Numbered from the stretch's first letter, positions 33,675 to 43,237 are shown. The stretch: DNA of 64,000 bases from Fumia xinanensis (GCF_014384905.1 NZ_JACRSV010000001.1:1178001-1242000); one strand, 5' to 3'. A program made the numbers and translations. Notes: generated by a model from the letters alone, not told the origin.

Positions 33675-34862
33675 TTATTTCAGATTGTAGGTCATTTTGC
33701 CCAAAAGCTCGATTCCGCGGACGATCTGCTCATCGGTGGGGGTCGAGAAATTGAGGCGGAAGGACCTGGTCACGTCGCTTTCATTGGGCATAAAGGCGGT
33801 ACCGGGGACAACGGCTACCTTGTGCTCCTGAACAGCTTCGGTACAGAATTTCATCATGTCGACGCCCTCGGGCAAGGTGCCCCATATGAAGAGGCCGCCT
33901 TCGGGAACAGTGTGTGTCACGATGGGATTGAAATGAGCGTCCATGCCGTCGAGCATCAGCTTCGCCTTTTTGCGGTAGATTTCACAGAGGTTTGCGATGT
34001 GGGCGTCCCAATCGTTTTCCCGCATGAACTGCTCGCATACCATCTGGGACCAGATATTGGTGTGAACGTCGTTTGTCTGCTTGACGACGACGATTTTCTG
34101 GGTGACGGCGGCGTTGGCAATAATAAAGGCTACCCGCATGCCGGGCGACAATGTTTTCGAAAAGCTCCCGGCGTAAATGACGATGCCCTCTGTATCCAGC
34201 GTCTTGATGTTGGGCACATGCTCACCGGTAAAGCGCAGGTCTCCGTAGGGGTTATCCTCAAAAATCATGACGCCGTATTTGAGGGCCATCTCGTAGACCG
34301 CCTTGCGTTTTTCAAGGCTCATGGTGATGCCGGAGGGGTTCTGGAAATTGGGAATCAGGTACAAAAACTTGGTGTTTTTGTTTTCCTGGAGGGCTTTTTC
34401 CAGCTTTTCGATGGAAATGCCGTCGTCCTCCATCTCGACGCCGACCAGGTTTGCGCCGCCCGCCTTGAAGGCGTTCAGGGCTCCCACGAAGCTGGGCATC
34501 TCGCAGATGACGGTGTCGCCTTCGTTGACGAGCACCCGGGTGGTCAGATCGAGGCCCTGCTGGGTACCGGTGACGATAATGAGGTCGTCCCCGTCCTTCA
34601 TGATGTTCTTCGCTTGATACTGCTCTTTCAGGGTGTTCCGCAGAGGAGTATACCCTTCCGTGATGCTGTACTGTAAAGCAGCGATGGGATTTTTTTGGAG
34701 GATCTCATTTGAAATCCGGGCGATTTCCGCTGTGGGAAACGCTTCCGGCGCGGGATTTCCCGCCGCAAACGGGATCACCGACGGGTCCTGTGTGTGTTTG
34801 AGGATTTCACGGATGGCGGACGCTTTTAGGTTGCCCATCCGGTCAGCAAATTTGTAGTTCAT
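33675..34862 (-). CDS. PLP-dependent class I/II aminotransferase
   Basis: A 395-residue fold-type I aminotransferase. The cofactor lysine lies in YAGSFSKTLSPGMRVAFI (about residues 227-244), with FAAGNPAPEAFP at the start, GTQQGLDL, and PNFQNPSGITMS typical of the LysN/2-aminoadipate and MocR-aminotransferase branch. The ATG at 34862 is chosen with caution; the ATG at 34874 directly touches AAAGGA. It precedes trpS in an operon, so aromatic or branched-chain transamination is possible but not shown. Confidence 0.87.
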   Translation of the reverse strand: MNYKFADRMGNLKASAIREILKHTQDPSVIPFAAGNPAPEAFPTAEIARISNEILQKNPIAALQYSITEGYTPLRNTLKEQYQAKNIMKDGDDLIIVTGTQQGLDLTTRVLVNEGDTVICEMPSFVGALNAFKAGGANLVGVEMEDDGISIEKLEKALQENKNTKFLYLIPNFQNPSGITMSLEKRKAVYEMALKYGVMIFEDNPYGDLRFTGEHVPNIKTLDTEGIVIYAGSFSKTLSPGMRVAFIIANAAVTQKIVVVKQTNDVHTNIWSQMVCEQFMRENDWDAHIANLCEIYRKKAKLMLDGMDAHFNPIVTHTVPEGGLFIWGTLPEGVDMMKFCTEAVQEHKVAVVPGTAFMPNESDVTRSFRLNFSTPTDEQIVRGIELLGKMTYNLK

Positions 34863-34995
34863 CTGTATTTCCATTCCTTTCGGTGTTAGAGCGTTTCACG
34901 TTAAAACGGCGTTGAACCCCCAATTTCTTGGGGCGCTCCTCCATTTCGAGCAAAACGCAAAATATACATAGTTGTCGCTTTCGGCCCGCTGCCCG

Positions 34996-36129
34996 TCAGG
35001 CCAGCTTGCCGATGAGTTCCCGCATTTTGTCTAAAGTTCCGGGAATGTCGATGTGCTGGGGGCAGTGCTCCATACAGGCCCCACATTTTTGGCAGCTCCC
35101 CGGCAGTTCCCCGGGAATGCAGCCGGCGATTTCCTCCCGGAAGCTCCCCGCGTCCCGGGAAAAAACGTACCGGTTATAGATGCCGAAGAGCTTCGGAATA
35201 TCCACCCCGAAGGAGCAGTCCATGCAGTACCGGCAGCCGGTGCAGGGCACCATGTCCTTTTTGCGGTAAAGGTCGAGGGCGGTCTCAAGCGCCTTTTTCT
35301 CTTCGCCGCTGAAAGGCTCCAGCGGCGACAGGGTGCCGATATTGTCGGAAAGCTGCTCGAGATTTGACATACCGCTCAAAACCGTCAGCACGTTGGGCAG
35401 CTGAGCCGCGTACCGGATGGCCCAGGAGGCGATGGAACGGCCGGGCGCCGCTTGTTTCAGGACAGCGTTGGCTTTTTCGCCCAGGTCGGCTAAAGCCCCG
35501 CCCCGAACCGGCTCCATGATAATCGCCGGAATACCCCGCTGTGCCAAAAGCTCATACTGTCCTTTTGCGTCCTGGAGTTCCCAATCGAGATAATTCAGCT
35601 GAATCTGGACAAAATCCCACTCATAGGTGTCGAGAATCTGCCGGAGAACGGAGGGCGTATCATGAAAGGAAAAGCCCAGGTACCGGATTTTCCCCTGCTC
35701 CCACATTTTTTGGAGATAGCCGTATACGTCCAGCTCCACGCACCGCTTGAACATCTCTTTGTTTTGGGCGTGAAAGAGGTAAAAGTCAAAATAATCCACC
35801 TGGCAGCGCTGGAGCTGGGACTCAAAAATATTCCGCACATCCTCGGGGGTGCGGAGGTCCCAAGGCGGCATTTTGGTAGCTAAATAAAAGCTCTCTCGGG
35901 GATACCGCTTGAGAGCCTTGCCCATAAACGGCTCGGAGAGGCCCGCGTGGTAGCCGTGGGCGGTGTCAAAGTAGTTGACGCCGTGTTGATAGGCATCGTC
36001 GACGATCTGGAGGGCCTTTTCCTCGTCGATTTCCTCGGAGCCTACTTTTATCGTGGGAAAACGCATACATCCAAGGCCCAGGAGAGAAATTTCCTCATCC
36101 CGGAAAGCACGCTTGCTCAATGCTGTCAT
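34996..36129 (-). CDS. Aldo/keto reductase with C-terminal 4Fe-4S domain
   Basis: A 377-residue protein. The N-terminal TIM barrel has LGLGCMRFPT, YFDTAHGYHAG and LATKMP, with the catalytic Tyr in GYHAG and Lys in ATKMP. The C-terminal segment carries CTGCRYCMDCSFGVDIP (about residues 279-295) and CQKCGACMEHCPQHIDIP (about 340-357), two ferredoxin-type clusters. This fusion is common in strict anaerobes. It reduces carbonyl compounds with electrons perhaps entering from ferredoxin. AAAGGGAG precedes the ATG at 36129. Confidence 0.93.
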   Translation of the reverse strand: MTALSKRAFRDEEISLLGLGCMRFPTIKVGSEEIDEEKALQIVDDAYQHGVNYFDTAHGYHAGLSEPFMGKALKRYPRESFYLATKMPPWDLRTPEDVRNIFESQLQRCQVDYFDFYLFHAQNKEMFKRCVELDVYGYLQKMWEQGKIRYLGFSFHDTPSVLRQILDTYEWDFVQIQLNYLDWELQDAKGQYELLAQRGIPAIIMEPVRGGALADLGEKANAVLKQAAPGRSIASWAIRYAAQLPNVLTVLSGMSNLEQLSDNIGTLSPLEPFSGEEKKALETALDLYRKKDMVPCTGCRYCMDCSFGVDIPKLFGIYNRYVFSRDAGSFREEIAGCIPGELPGSCQKCGACMEHCPQHIDIPGTLDKMRELIGKLA

Positions 36130-36257
36130 AAAAAATACTCCCTTTGAATCGCTATGGTTCACTTTTTGTTATTTCGGTTCGGATTGCAGGCAATCCTCTT
36201 CCATAAGAAAAATCCATCCTCCCCTGCGGGAAAATGTCTATTTTTTTCTTCCTTGAT

Positions 36258-36320
36258 CGTAACAAAAAATAGCATGGATAATCTCAATCTATTATCCTAG
36301 TAAAACAGCTATTTTTTATT
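36258..36320. repeat. Nested AT-rich inverted repeat
   Basis: Outer arms AAAAAATAGC (36264-36273) and GCTATTTTTT (36308-36317); inner arms GGATAAT / ATTATCC (36276-36297). It shares both ends with the element at 24131-24168. Lies between two minus-strand genes. Confidence 0.55.
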
Positions 36321-36363
36321 ATAGTTGCTTTAAAGTGAAAAATCAAGGGAATCTGTCACAATT

Positions 36364-37293
36364 TTAACGGATCGAAAAGGCGTTTAACTGTTGGAGAAGC
36401 CGGTTGGCTTGCCCGCCGAGCCGGACAGCATCGACTTCCACACCGGAATCGTGATAGTGCATGATCTCGGTGAACACCTCGTAAAAGGCGTCTTTCAGGG
36501 GAAAATATCGGGAGAGGGGCATCCGCTGTGCGTATTTTGCCATTAGACGAAAATCCTCCCCGTTGGCGTTTCGGAGCTGGTACAGGTCCATTTCCGGGTC
36601 GCCCCAGCAGCTCCCGTAGGGGTCGATGGCGGCCGCGGCGTGGGTCATTTCAGAGTTTAGCTGGATGTTCCAGGTGTTGTAGTCCCCGTGGAGCAGCCGT
36701 GCCCCCGGCACCGGCTCGAAAAAAATCTCATCAAAGCGGGCAAAGGCCCGCCGGACGACGGCGTAAATATTATTGGTCAGCCTCCCGTTCCCGGCCATCT
36801 CCTCCGCCTCCCTGAAAATTTTCTCCGCCTTCCGGTAGTAGCAGCTCTGCCAATCCGGGTCGAAAACATCGCCGTCCAGCTCACCGAATCCCTCGGGGTG
36901 GACGACGCTGTGCCAAGCGACGAGGTTTTCGACGATCTCGTCCCCGATCCGCTCCCGGGCGTCCTCGTCGGGAATGTGGGTGATTCCGGCGTTGAGGCCG
37001 GGCAGGTACTCCATCCCCAGCACGTCGTAGGGCGCTTCCCCGTCGGCCTCGTGGAGAAACAGCGTTTTGGGCATGGGAAGGGTTCCGTAAGACCCCAGCA
37101 CCGAAAGCTGGAGCCGCTCTTTTGCCCCCAGACGGGGCTTCAGGTAGAGTTTCAGTACCACGTCAAAGGGCGGGGCGGGCAGCTTCGCCAGAAACACCCG
37201 CCCGTAAAAGCCGCCGCCTAGAGGGGTGAGGCTCAGAGGCTCCGCCCCAAGCTGCCGCCGGGCCGCCGTCCGGAGCGTTTGCTCCATCTTCAT
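36364..37293 (-). CDS. Aminoglycoside phosphotransferase-family kinase
   Basis: A 309-residue protein-kinase-like enzyme. Glycine-rich GGGFYGRVFLAKL, the catalytic loop LLHGDYNTWNIQL (about residues 208-220) and the metal Asp in AAIDPYGSCWGDPEMDL define the APH/fructosamine-kinase family. The ATG overlaps the stop of the upstream nucleotidyltransferase (ATGA), so the pair is coupled. It phosphorylates a small hydroxyl compound; resistance to a drug is possible but unproven. Confidence 0.85.
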   Translation of the reverse strand: MKMEQTLRTAARRQLGAEPLSLTPLGGGFYGRVFLAKLPAPPFDVVLKLYLKPRLGAKERLQLSVLGSYGTLPMPKTLFLHEADGEAPYDVLGMEYLPGLNAGITHIPDEDARERIGDEIVENLVAWHSVVHPEGFGELDGDVFDPDWQSCYYRKAEKIFREAEEMAGNGRLTNNIYAVVRRAFARFDEIFFEPVPGARLLHGDYNTWNIQLNSEMTHAAAAIDPYGSCWGDPEMDLYQLRNANGEDFRLMAKYAQRMPLSRYFPLKDAFYEVFTEIMHYHDSGVEVDAVRLGGQANRLLQQLNAFSIR

Positions 37294-37967
37294 CCTTCCT
37301 CCCTCATTTCCCGCAAAAGCCTCCTGCACCAACGGAGCAGCAGGGCGAACTTCTCGTCAAAATTCTCCTCCGTCACCGGGGTTCCCCCCATGGCAGTCTC
37401 CAAAACCACCTGGTCGTCCCCGGAAAGCTGCCCAAGAAGCGCCTTTTTGGTGGAAAGCACCTCCCCCGTCCGCAGGTAATGAAGATTCATGAGAATGTAA
37501 AAGCTCCCTTTGTAACAAAAAGGGAGAGCTTTTATGTTCCGTTCCCTGTCCTCATAGAGATACCGGTGGGTCAGCTCGTGGTACAGGTTCGCGGCGTTGA
37601 TGCGGACAAAATCCCGGACGTCTTCGTCGGAAAAGGCAGGCAGGATGGCTTTTAGCTCGCCGTACACGTCCCGGGTGTCCGCCATAACCTGAAACAGCTC
37701 GTACCGGGGCCAGTTTTGCAGTTCCTCCAAGCCGCAGATAAAGCCGCAAGCCCGCCCGCTTTCCTCCATGGTTGCGACAATATCCCGGTAAGCGTCTAAA
37801 TCGGCGATGGAGAGGTTTTCCACCGCTGTCATCACGTCGATGTCGCTTTTTGGGGTGGCCTCTCCCCGCCCAAAGCTCCCCTGCAAGCCCAGATAACGAA
37901 GCCGCCCGCCGAAATGAGCGAGCAGCTTTTCTTTCAGTTCCTCCATCCAAATGGAAATGTCCTTCAT
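37290..37967 (-). CDS. Nucleotidyltransferase-domain protein
   Basis: A 225-residue protein. The nucleotidyltransferase motif GSFGRGEATPKSDIDVMTAV (about residues 31-50) has the metal aspartates of the Pol-beta superfamily. The C-terminal helical half (FVRINAANLYHELTHRYLYEDRERNIKALPFCYKGSFYILM) resembles antibiotic adenylyltransferases and HEPN-linked enzymes. Likely transfers a nucleotide to a small molecule or protein. GAAGGAG precedes the ATG. It is second of three coupled genes. Confidence 0.8.
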   Translation of the reverse strand: MKDISIWMEELKEKLLAHFGGRLRYLGLQGSFGRGEATPKSDIDVMTAVENLSIADLDAYRDIVATMEESGRACGFICGLEELQNWPRYELFQVMADTRDVYGELKAILPAFSDEDVRDFVRINAANLYHELTHRYLYEDRERNIKALPFCYKGSFYILMNLHYLRTGEVLSTKKALLGQLSGDDQVVLETAMGGTPVTEENFDEKFALLLRWCRRLLREMREEG

Positions 37968-37980
37968 ATCCGTCTCCTTC

Positions 37981-38523
37981 TCAAAATGGTTCCAATTCGT
38001 CGATGAGCGCCAAAATTTCCTCCAAAGGCTTTGTGCCGTCCACGATGACCCGGGGGCAGCAAAGCCCCTGTTCGTGCCGGTCGTGGCCCAGCTTGCTTCG
38101 GACGTCAGGACCGTCCGTGTCGTAGCCCTTTGCCCACTCGATGAATTCCAAATGCTCTCCGTACATATCGCCGCCCTCCCGGATCCGCTCTCCGAACCGG
38201 GCGTATTCCCGCTGGCGGAGCCGCTCAATCCGCACCTCGGTGGGAGTGACTACACGGACCCCCAACGTCACTTCCGGCAAAAAACAATCCCCCCAATCAT
38301 AGAGGGAGCCGGAAATGACCGCCTCGCCGGCGGCGTCCAGATCGGCCCGCAGGAGCCTTACACGCTCGGCCCGTTCCCGGCTCTTCACAAAGGGCGGGTC
38401 GGTGGGAAGCCAGAAGTAGTCGTCGGTGTCCAGCTGACGATAGCCGTAGCTCTCGGCGATGGCCCTTCCAAGGGTGCTCACGCCTGCGCCGGACGCGCCG
38501 TAAACATAGATGACCTTTTTCAT
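37981..38523 (-). CDS. P-loop kinase-like AAA-family protein
   Basis: A 180-residue P-loop NTPase. Walker A is GASGAGVST (residues 9-17), DTDDYFW follows as in shikimate/adenylate-type kinases, and RLRQREYARFGERI is a lid-like region. It probably phosphorylates a small molecule. It begins the three-gene set (13-base gap to the nucleotidyltransferase gene). The start at 38523 follows AAGGA. Confidence 0.8.
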   Translation of the reverse strand: MKKVIYVYGASGAGVSTLGRAIAESYGYRQLDTDDYFWLPTDPPFVKSRERAERVRLLRADLDAAGEAVISGSLYDWGDCFLPEVTLGVRVVTPTEVRIERLRQREYARFGERIREGGDMYGEHLEFIEWAKGYDTDGPDVRSKLGHDRHEQGLCCPRVIVDGTKPLEEILALIDELEPF

Positions 38524-38551
38524 TTCCTTATCCTTTCCTGTGAATACATGA

Positions 38552-38590
38552 GCCGCAAAATGGCCGCCAAAGGATGACGGCCATTTTGTC
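38552..38590 (-). terminator. Terminator of the capA gene
   Basis: Stem AAAATGGCCG / CGGCCATTTT around CCAAAGGATGA, just after the CapA stop codon. Confidence 0.6.
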
Positions 38591-38597
38591 AAATCGA

Positions 38598-39818
38598 TTA
38601 TTCTTCCAAAAACTCCGCCCCAATGACGGTGTCAAGGGTATTTTTTATAAAATCGTAACTGAATTTGGAGTCGTTGTTGCGCACGCCATGGCTTTTGGCC
38701 AGTTCCGGCGTATAACTGCTCCACGGATAGAGCCGGATATTCCGAAATCCCCCGTCATACTGGGTGACGATGGGAATGAGCCCCGCGGAGGTAATGATCG
38801 GATGGGCGTCCGCCGTTTCCTTCGTGAAGGTCACATCGAGGATGCCGCCGATCATCCGTGCCCCCTTGTCCTGAGCCGAAATGAAGTTCCCCAAGGAGTA
38901 GGCACAAAGCACCTTCCGCCCGTCGGAAGCGTCAAGCCACTGGATGGGCTGGAGCACGTGGGGATGGTGCCCGACGATGAGGTCGGCGCCCCAGTCGGCC
39001 ATCTCCTGAGCTAGGGAGGTTTGCCCGTCGTTGGGCGTGTGGGTGTATTCCTGCCCCCAATGGGTGTTGACAACGACCACGTCGGCCAGCGTCTTCGCCT
39101 TTTCGATGCGGGTCTTGATCTTCTCCTCCTCTGCGGTGTGGAGGATCACCACCTCCGACCCTTCCGGCAGGCTCAGACCGTTTGTCATTTCGGTCATGCC
39201 AATGAAGGCGAAAGTAAGGCCATTTACTTCCTTGACCCGGATGTTCTCGTAATCCGCCTCATTTTCGTAGACCCCGGTGACCAGCGCCTCCGGATGGGTT
39301 TTCCACTGCTCCAGCGCCGACAAAATCCCCTTTTCTCCCTTGTCCAGCACGTGGTTGTTGACCTGATTGAAAACGGTGAAACCGAGATCCAACATCTCCT
39401 GCTGAAGTTCCACCGGCGAGTTGAAGCAGGGGTAATCCGACGGCTCGTAGATGGGCGCGACGACCGTCTCCTGATTGATCATAGCCAGATCGCAGTCCTT
39501 GATGAGCCCCGAAATGTTCTCGTAGGCGTACCCGAAGTCGTAGCCCCCGTCTTTCGCCCGCGCTTTGGCCTGGTTGTAGATGGAGCTGTGGATCAGGTTA
39601 TCCCCCGCCGCCCGGAGACGGACGGTGATGGGTTCAAAAGGCGGCTCCTCCGGCTCGGAAGGCGATTCCGGCAGGCTGACGCTTTCCAGCGTGGGGAGGC
39701 TTCCCTCGCCGCCCTCCCCTTTAAACGGCAGGCAAAAGGCCACAATGAGGATCGCCGCCAGCAGCAGAATCACTCCCATTAAAATCGTATATTTCCGCTT
39801 GTTCAGGTAGTCTCTCAT
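38598..39818 (-). CDS. CapA-family poly-gamma-glutamate-type metallophosphatase-like protein
   Basis: A 406-residue protein. One N-terminal membrane anchor (ILMGVILLLAAILIVAFCL, about residues 12-30), a Pro/Glu linker, then the CapA domain: RLRAAGDNLIHSSIY, LAMINQETVV, NQVNNHVLDKGEKGI, VVVNTHWGQEY and VGHHPHVLQP, which carry the metal ligands of this calcineurin-like fold. CapA takes part in poly-gamma-glutamate or other surface polymer formation. No capB or capC lies nearby. Outward-facing protein. Confidence 0.9.
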   Translation of the reverse strand: MRDYLNKRKYTILMGVILLLAAILIVAFCLPFKGEGGEGSLPTLESVSLPESPSEPEEPPFEPITVRLRAAGDNLIHSSIYNQAKARAKDGGYDFGYAYENISGLIKDCDLAMINQETVVAPIYEPSDYPCFNSPVELQQEMLDLGFTVFNQVNNHVLDKGEKGILSALEQWKTHPEALVTGVYENEADYENIRVKEVNGLTFAFIGMTEMTNGLSLPEGSEVVILHTAEEEKIKTRIEKAKTLADVVVVNTHWGQEYTHTPNDGQTSLAQEMADWGADLIVGHHPHVLQPIQWLDASDGRKVLCAYSLGNFISAQDKGARMIGGILDVTFTKETADAHPIITSAGLIPIVTQYDGGFRNIRLYPWSSYTPELAKSHGVRNNDSKFSYDFIKNTLDTVIGAEFLEE

Positions 39819-39854
39819 GGGGCACCTCCGATATCGGTTTTCTGTTCTATTTTC

Positions 39855-42149
39855 TTAGTGTATGGAAATGACAATCTTCCCGTCAATTGGCTGGATCAAA
39901 CTGTTGACAGACGATCCAGTTATGACTTCGACGCGGTTACCGCCTGCTATGCGAATGGGATGGTCACAGCGGAGGACGATGTGTTTATCCATCTTTCCAA
40001 GAAACAGGCAGTCAATCCATTCTCCTATTATCCATTCTTCATCGGACTGTCTGAGATTCATTCCCACCAGCACCCTATCCTGTTCTAAAATGGCCGCCGT
40101 ATGCAGCCAGCAGAAAGCGTTTCTCACCCAGGCATATCGGGATAAGGAAAAATCAGCATGCTGAGGATATCCATGGGCAACTTTGTACAAAATATCGGTA
40201 TTCTCGCCTTGCAGCTGGGTTAAGGTGCGCTTGATCATTGGCTCTCCGCCTCCCCGGATGTCGTCCACCTCATAGCAGGAATACATCGTCCCATCCTCAG
40301 AAGTTTTGACGAAATTGGTCATAAAACCGTTCCAGGAATCCATCAACGCTTCTTCATCCGCTGTCAGCATTCCGTAAAGATAAAGGGCTTCCGCCTTCCA
40401 GATCGTCCACGCGTGCCCGGCGCAGATGGCGGGGCCTTGCCCGTCGCCTTCCCAAATCGTCTCCCACCATCGGAAAGAAGAACGGTTCATCCGTACGTCA
40501 GGCGAATAAATCGTAAAGGCCCTGTGAAGCTTGAGCACCTCAGAGGCAAAATCAAGATAGCGCTTATCGTATTGCAGATTGGCACATACATACAATACCG
40601 AGAGAGCGGTACAGGAAATGGAACCATCCTCCGCGTCGGAACAGGTATCCTCTCCCGTACCTTCCGTCGGAAAGGACAGGCCCCGTTTCAGCAGAAATTC
40701 CGCAATGCGAATAGCGGTTTCCCGAAAGATTTCCCCCCGCGGGTCCTCCATAGACGAAAGGAGCAAAGCCATGTCCACAATAGGAATCACAGGAGCGCAG
40801 ACAGTGGTGTAATCTTCGCCGTTAAAGACCATCCCTTCGTCGGTGATCCAGTTCTGTATGAGCTCCATCAGTGCGGAGACGGCAAATTCCAGGTATTCGT
40901 TTTGCTGATAAAGCTTATAGGCCTCCATCAGGATGGAAACACCGAAAAACTGCTCCTGAATCCGATTGGAGTGGGAGATGTGAAAGGCCTCGAACTTTTC
41001 GGTCTTATAGGGGACAATGGTTTTCCTCGGGATATCAGCGCCGTTTTTCCCCATAATCTGCGATAATTCTTCTCTGGCAACGCCGTCGAATTTTCGATGC
41101 CGCTGCAATCGCATATCCACAAGCATTGCCCACAAAAAACAGCCGCCTTCACAAAGGTTATCATCCACATGATAAGGCTTCCGGATAGAAGCGCAGCTGG
41201 CATCAAATAAACCGGCCATCTGATGATGATACCAAATCTGAGCGTCCAGCCCTTTTTTCCCCTGACGATAGGGAATCACCGTATGTAATCCAATTTCTGT
41301 CAGCTCAAGCCGGAAGGTTTTGTCCTTTCCCACAGGGAATAAGCGCCTTTTTTTGCTGGGAGAGAGCACCTCGACGGAATCGGTGTCATCCGACACCTTG
41401 ACCACAGGTTCTCCCGCAAAATTCCCGCCGACGACACCCAAACAAATAGGCACGCCTAAAGTGGAATGGATGATTTCATAGGCATCGTCCAGTCCGGATG
41501 CGCACTGCAAATTCAGGCGTATGTGTTTGCGGCCGCTTCCGCCGTACGCCCGGTCAAAGGAAGCGAGAAATTTGAAATTGCGAATATAGTGCCCGCAAAA
41601 TTCCGGCGAATAATCAATTTTAAAGCCGTCGCACGCAGTCTCGGCAATACAGACGAGAAAGCGCCCGTTTGGACGAGGCATCAGGCAATAGGTATACTGA
41701 CGGTCGATAGAGGTATAAGGAGAAGAGGGCAGAATCTGATTTCCATAAAAGGTTCCTTGTTTGCCGAGAAAATTGAGATCCAGATTGATTCCAAATTGAG
41801 AAATGGCGGGATTTTCTGCACTCGCCTCAATGATGAGCCCTTTCTCCAGCGAAAACGAAACGGTGATGCCGTTTTCCTCGTCCGCGCATGTAACCAACCG
41901 ATCATTTTCCGCTGTGACTGTACCGATACTTGTCCGATCGAGATAAGGGGTAAAATCCGGTTTATTTTGCTGCTTTGTAATGTCATCAGTCAATAGTGTA
42001 AAACCGACGCTGCCGAACAAATGGGTATCCCCGGCTAAATTTGTCCCTGACCTGTCCTGTTTATCATAAAACGATTCAATAATACCGGAACGGATCTCCA
42101 CAACGTATTGACTGTTTTCTAAAATTCTCATGCTTTCCACCGTAATCAT
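39855..42149 (-). CDS. Large predicted (alpha/alpha)6-barrel carbohydrate-active enzyme
   Basis: A 764-residue cytoplasmic protein. Residues about 1-290 are beta-rich, and about 310-690 are helical repeats with aromatic- and acid-rich loops (EDYTTVCAPVIPIVDMALLL, SFRWWETIWEGDGQGPAICAGHAWTIWKAEAL). This order, beta-sandwich then six-hairpin barrel, is that of several glycoside hydrolase and lyase families. I cannot assign a number. TATAAT lies at 42174-42169 on the minus strand; the internal ATG at 42131 (behind GGTGG) is an alternative start. Transcribed alone. Confidence 0.6.
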   Translation of the reverse strand: MITVESMRILENSQYVVEIRSGIIESFYDKQDRSGTNLAGDTHLFGSVGFTLLTDDITKQQNKPDFTPYLDRTSIGTVTAENDRLVTCADEENGITVSFSLEKGLIIEASAENPAISQFGINLDLNFLGKQGTFYGNQILPSSPYTSIDRQYTYCLMPRPNGRFLVCIAETACDGFKIDYSPEFCGHYIRNFKFLASFDRAYGGSGRKHIRLNLQCASGLDDAYEIIHSTLGVPICLGVVGGNFAGEPVVKVSDDTDSVEVLSPSKKRRLFPVGKDKTFRLELTEIGLHTVIPYRQGKKGLDAQIWYHHQMAGLFDASCASIRKPYHVDDNLCEGGCFLWAMLVDMRLQRHRKFDGVAREELSQIMGKNGADIPRKTIVPYKTEKFEAFHISHSNRIQEQFFGVSILMEAYKLYQQNEYLEFAVSALMELIQNWITDEGMVFNGEDYTTVCAPVIPIVDMALLLSSMEDPRGEIFRETAIRIAEFLLKRGLSFPTEGTGEDTCSDAEDGSISCTALSVLYVCANLQYDKRYLDFASEVLKLHRAFTIYSPDVRMNRSSFRWWETIWEGDGQGPAICAGHAWTIWKAEALYLYGMLTADEEALMDSWNGFMTNFVKTSEDGTMYSCYEVDDIRGGGEPMIKRTLTQLQGENTDILYKVAHGYPQHADFSLSRYAWVRNAFCWLHTAAILEQDRVLVGMNLRQSDEEWIIGEWIDCLFLGKMDKHIVLRCDHPIRIAGGNRVEVITGSSVNSLIQPIDGKIVISIH

Positions 42150-42225
42150 TTAAAATCATTGTTAAGGTATTATATCATAATTCGACATCTTTTAAAATAG
42201 ATTTCCTCTAATTTCCTCCCCGCGA

Positions 42226-42254
42226 TTGACGTTTTTGACAAAATCGGCTACAAT
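42226..42254 (+). promoter_or_regulatory. Sigma-A promoter for rpe
   Basis: TTGACG (42226-42231), 17-base spacer, TACAAT (42249-42254). The 137-base leader to the start is unusually long. Confidence 0.7.
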
Positions 42255-42391
42255 GAGTAGTGTCTATACGTGTGGCCTTTTTTGGCTGTACTTTTTGGGA
42301 AGCTTTTCCTCCCATTCGGTTTGCCGCCCTTTCGTTTCTGTGGCCAAACCCTAAAACTGCTTCAACTTCCAGAAAGGAATGATTATTCTTT

Positions 42392-43024
42392 ATGATAAAA
42401 ATTGCCCCTTCCCTCCTGGCCGCCGATTTTTCTAATTTAAGCGGCGAACTCCGGAAGGTTTCCGACGCGGGGGCCGAGTGGCTCCATCTGGACGTAATGG
42501 ACGGCGCTTTTGTGCCCAACATTTCCTTTGGCGTGCCGGTCATTTCGTCTATCCGCAAGCACACCGATTTGTTTTTCGACGTGCACCTGATGATCGAACG
42601 CCCCCTCGATTATGTTGAGGCTTTCGCCAATGCAGGGGCCGACGCCATTACCTTCCATTATGAAAGCCAGTCCGACCCGAACGCGACCATCGATAAAATC
42701 CACGCCCTGGGCAAAAAAGCGGGCATTTCCATCAAGCCGGGCACTCCAGCGGACGTGCTGTTTCCCCTGCTCCCTAAACTGGACCTAGTGCTCATCATGA
42801 GTGTGGAGCCGGGCTTCGGCGGACAGGCGTTTCTCACCTCCGCCCTGCCGAAAATCAAGGCGATACGGGAACTTGCCCCAAACCTTCCCATCAGCGTGGA
42901 CGGCGGCATCAACGCCCGCACGGCAGAGCTTTGCCGGGAAGCGGGAGCCGACGTGCTGGTGGCTGGCTCCTATTTCTTCGGTGCTTCCGACCCCAAAGCG
43001 GCGGCAGATTCCCTGAGGAGATAG
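42392..43024 (+). CDS. rpe: Ribulose-phosphate 3-epimerase
   Basis: A 210-residue TIM barrel of the pentose phosphate pathway. IAPSLLAADFSNL at the start, HLDVMDGAFVPNISFG with the catalytic Asp and metal His, FDVHLMIERP, VEPGFGGQAF and SVDGGIN with the second catalytic Asp are all standard. It interconverts ribulose 5-phosphate and xylulose 5-phosphate. AGAAAGGA lies before the ATG at longer than usual spacing. Confidence 0.96.
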   Translation: MIKIAPSLLAADFSNLSGELRKVSDAGAEWLHLDVMDGAFVPNISFGVPVISSIRKHTDLFFDVHLMIERPLDYVEAFANAGADAITFHYESQSDPNATIDKIHALGKKAGISIKPGTPADVLFPLLPKLDLVLIMSVEPGFGGQAFLTSALPKIKAIRELAPNLPISVDGGINARTAELCREAGADVLVAGSYFFGASDPKAAADSLRR

Positions 43025-43179
43025 CCTTTTTCGGCATCGTAATCAACTATAAAGAGATACAAGTGCTTTGTTTATCGGTTCATGTTTCCGCAGCGAATCC
43101 CCCAAAACACAATTTTTCTAGCCTCACGGCCCCAGATTTTTTATAAAAATCCGATTCTTTGGAACTCCTCGAAAAATAG

Positions 43180-43220
43180 GCGCCGGCCCCCTTAAACGGT
43201 TGGTTGCAGGAAGCCGGCGC
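43180..43220 (-). terminator. Terminator of the mecA-like gene
   Basis: Perfect stem GCGCCGGC / GCCGGCGC with a loop of about 25 bases, followed on the minus strand by CTATTTTT. Confidence 0.65.
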
Positions 43221-43237
43221 ATGTGAAGGGGTTTGCT

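Noticed and set aside
33594..34676. 360-codon open frame on the plus strand opposite the aminotransferase
   Set aside because: Shadow of the aminotransferase; composition His/Val/Asp-rich as expected for an antisense frame.
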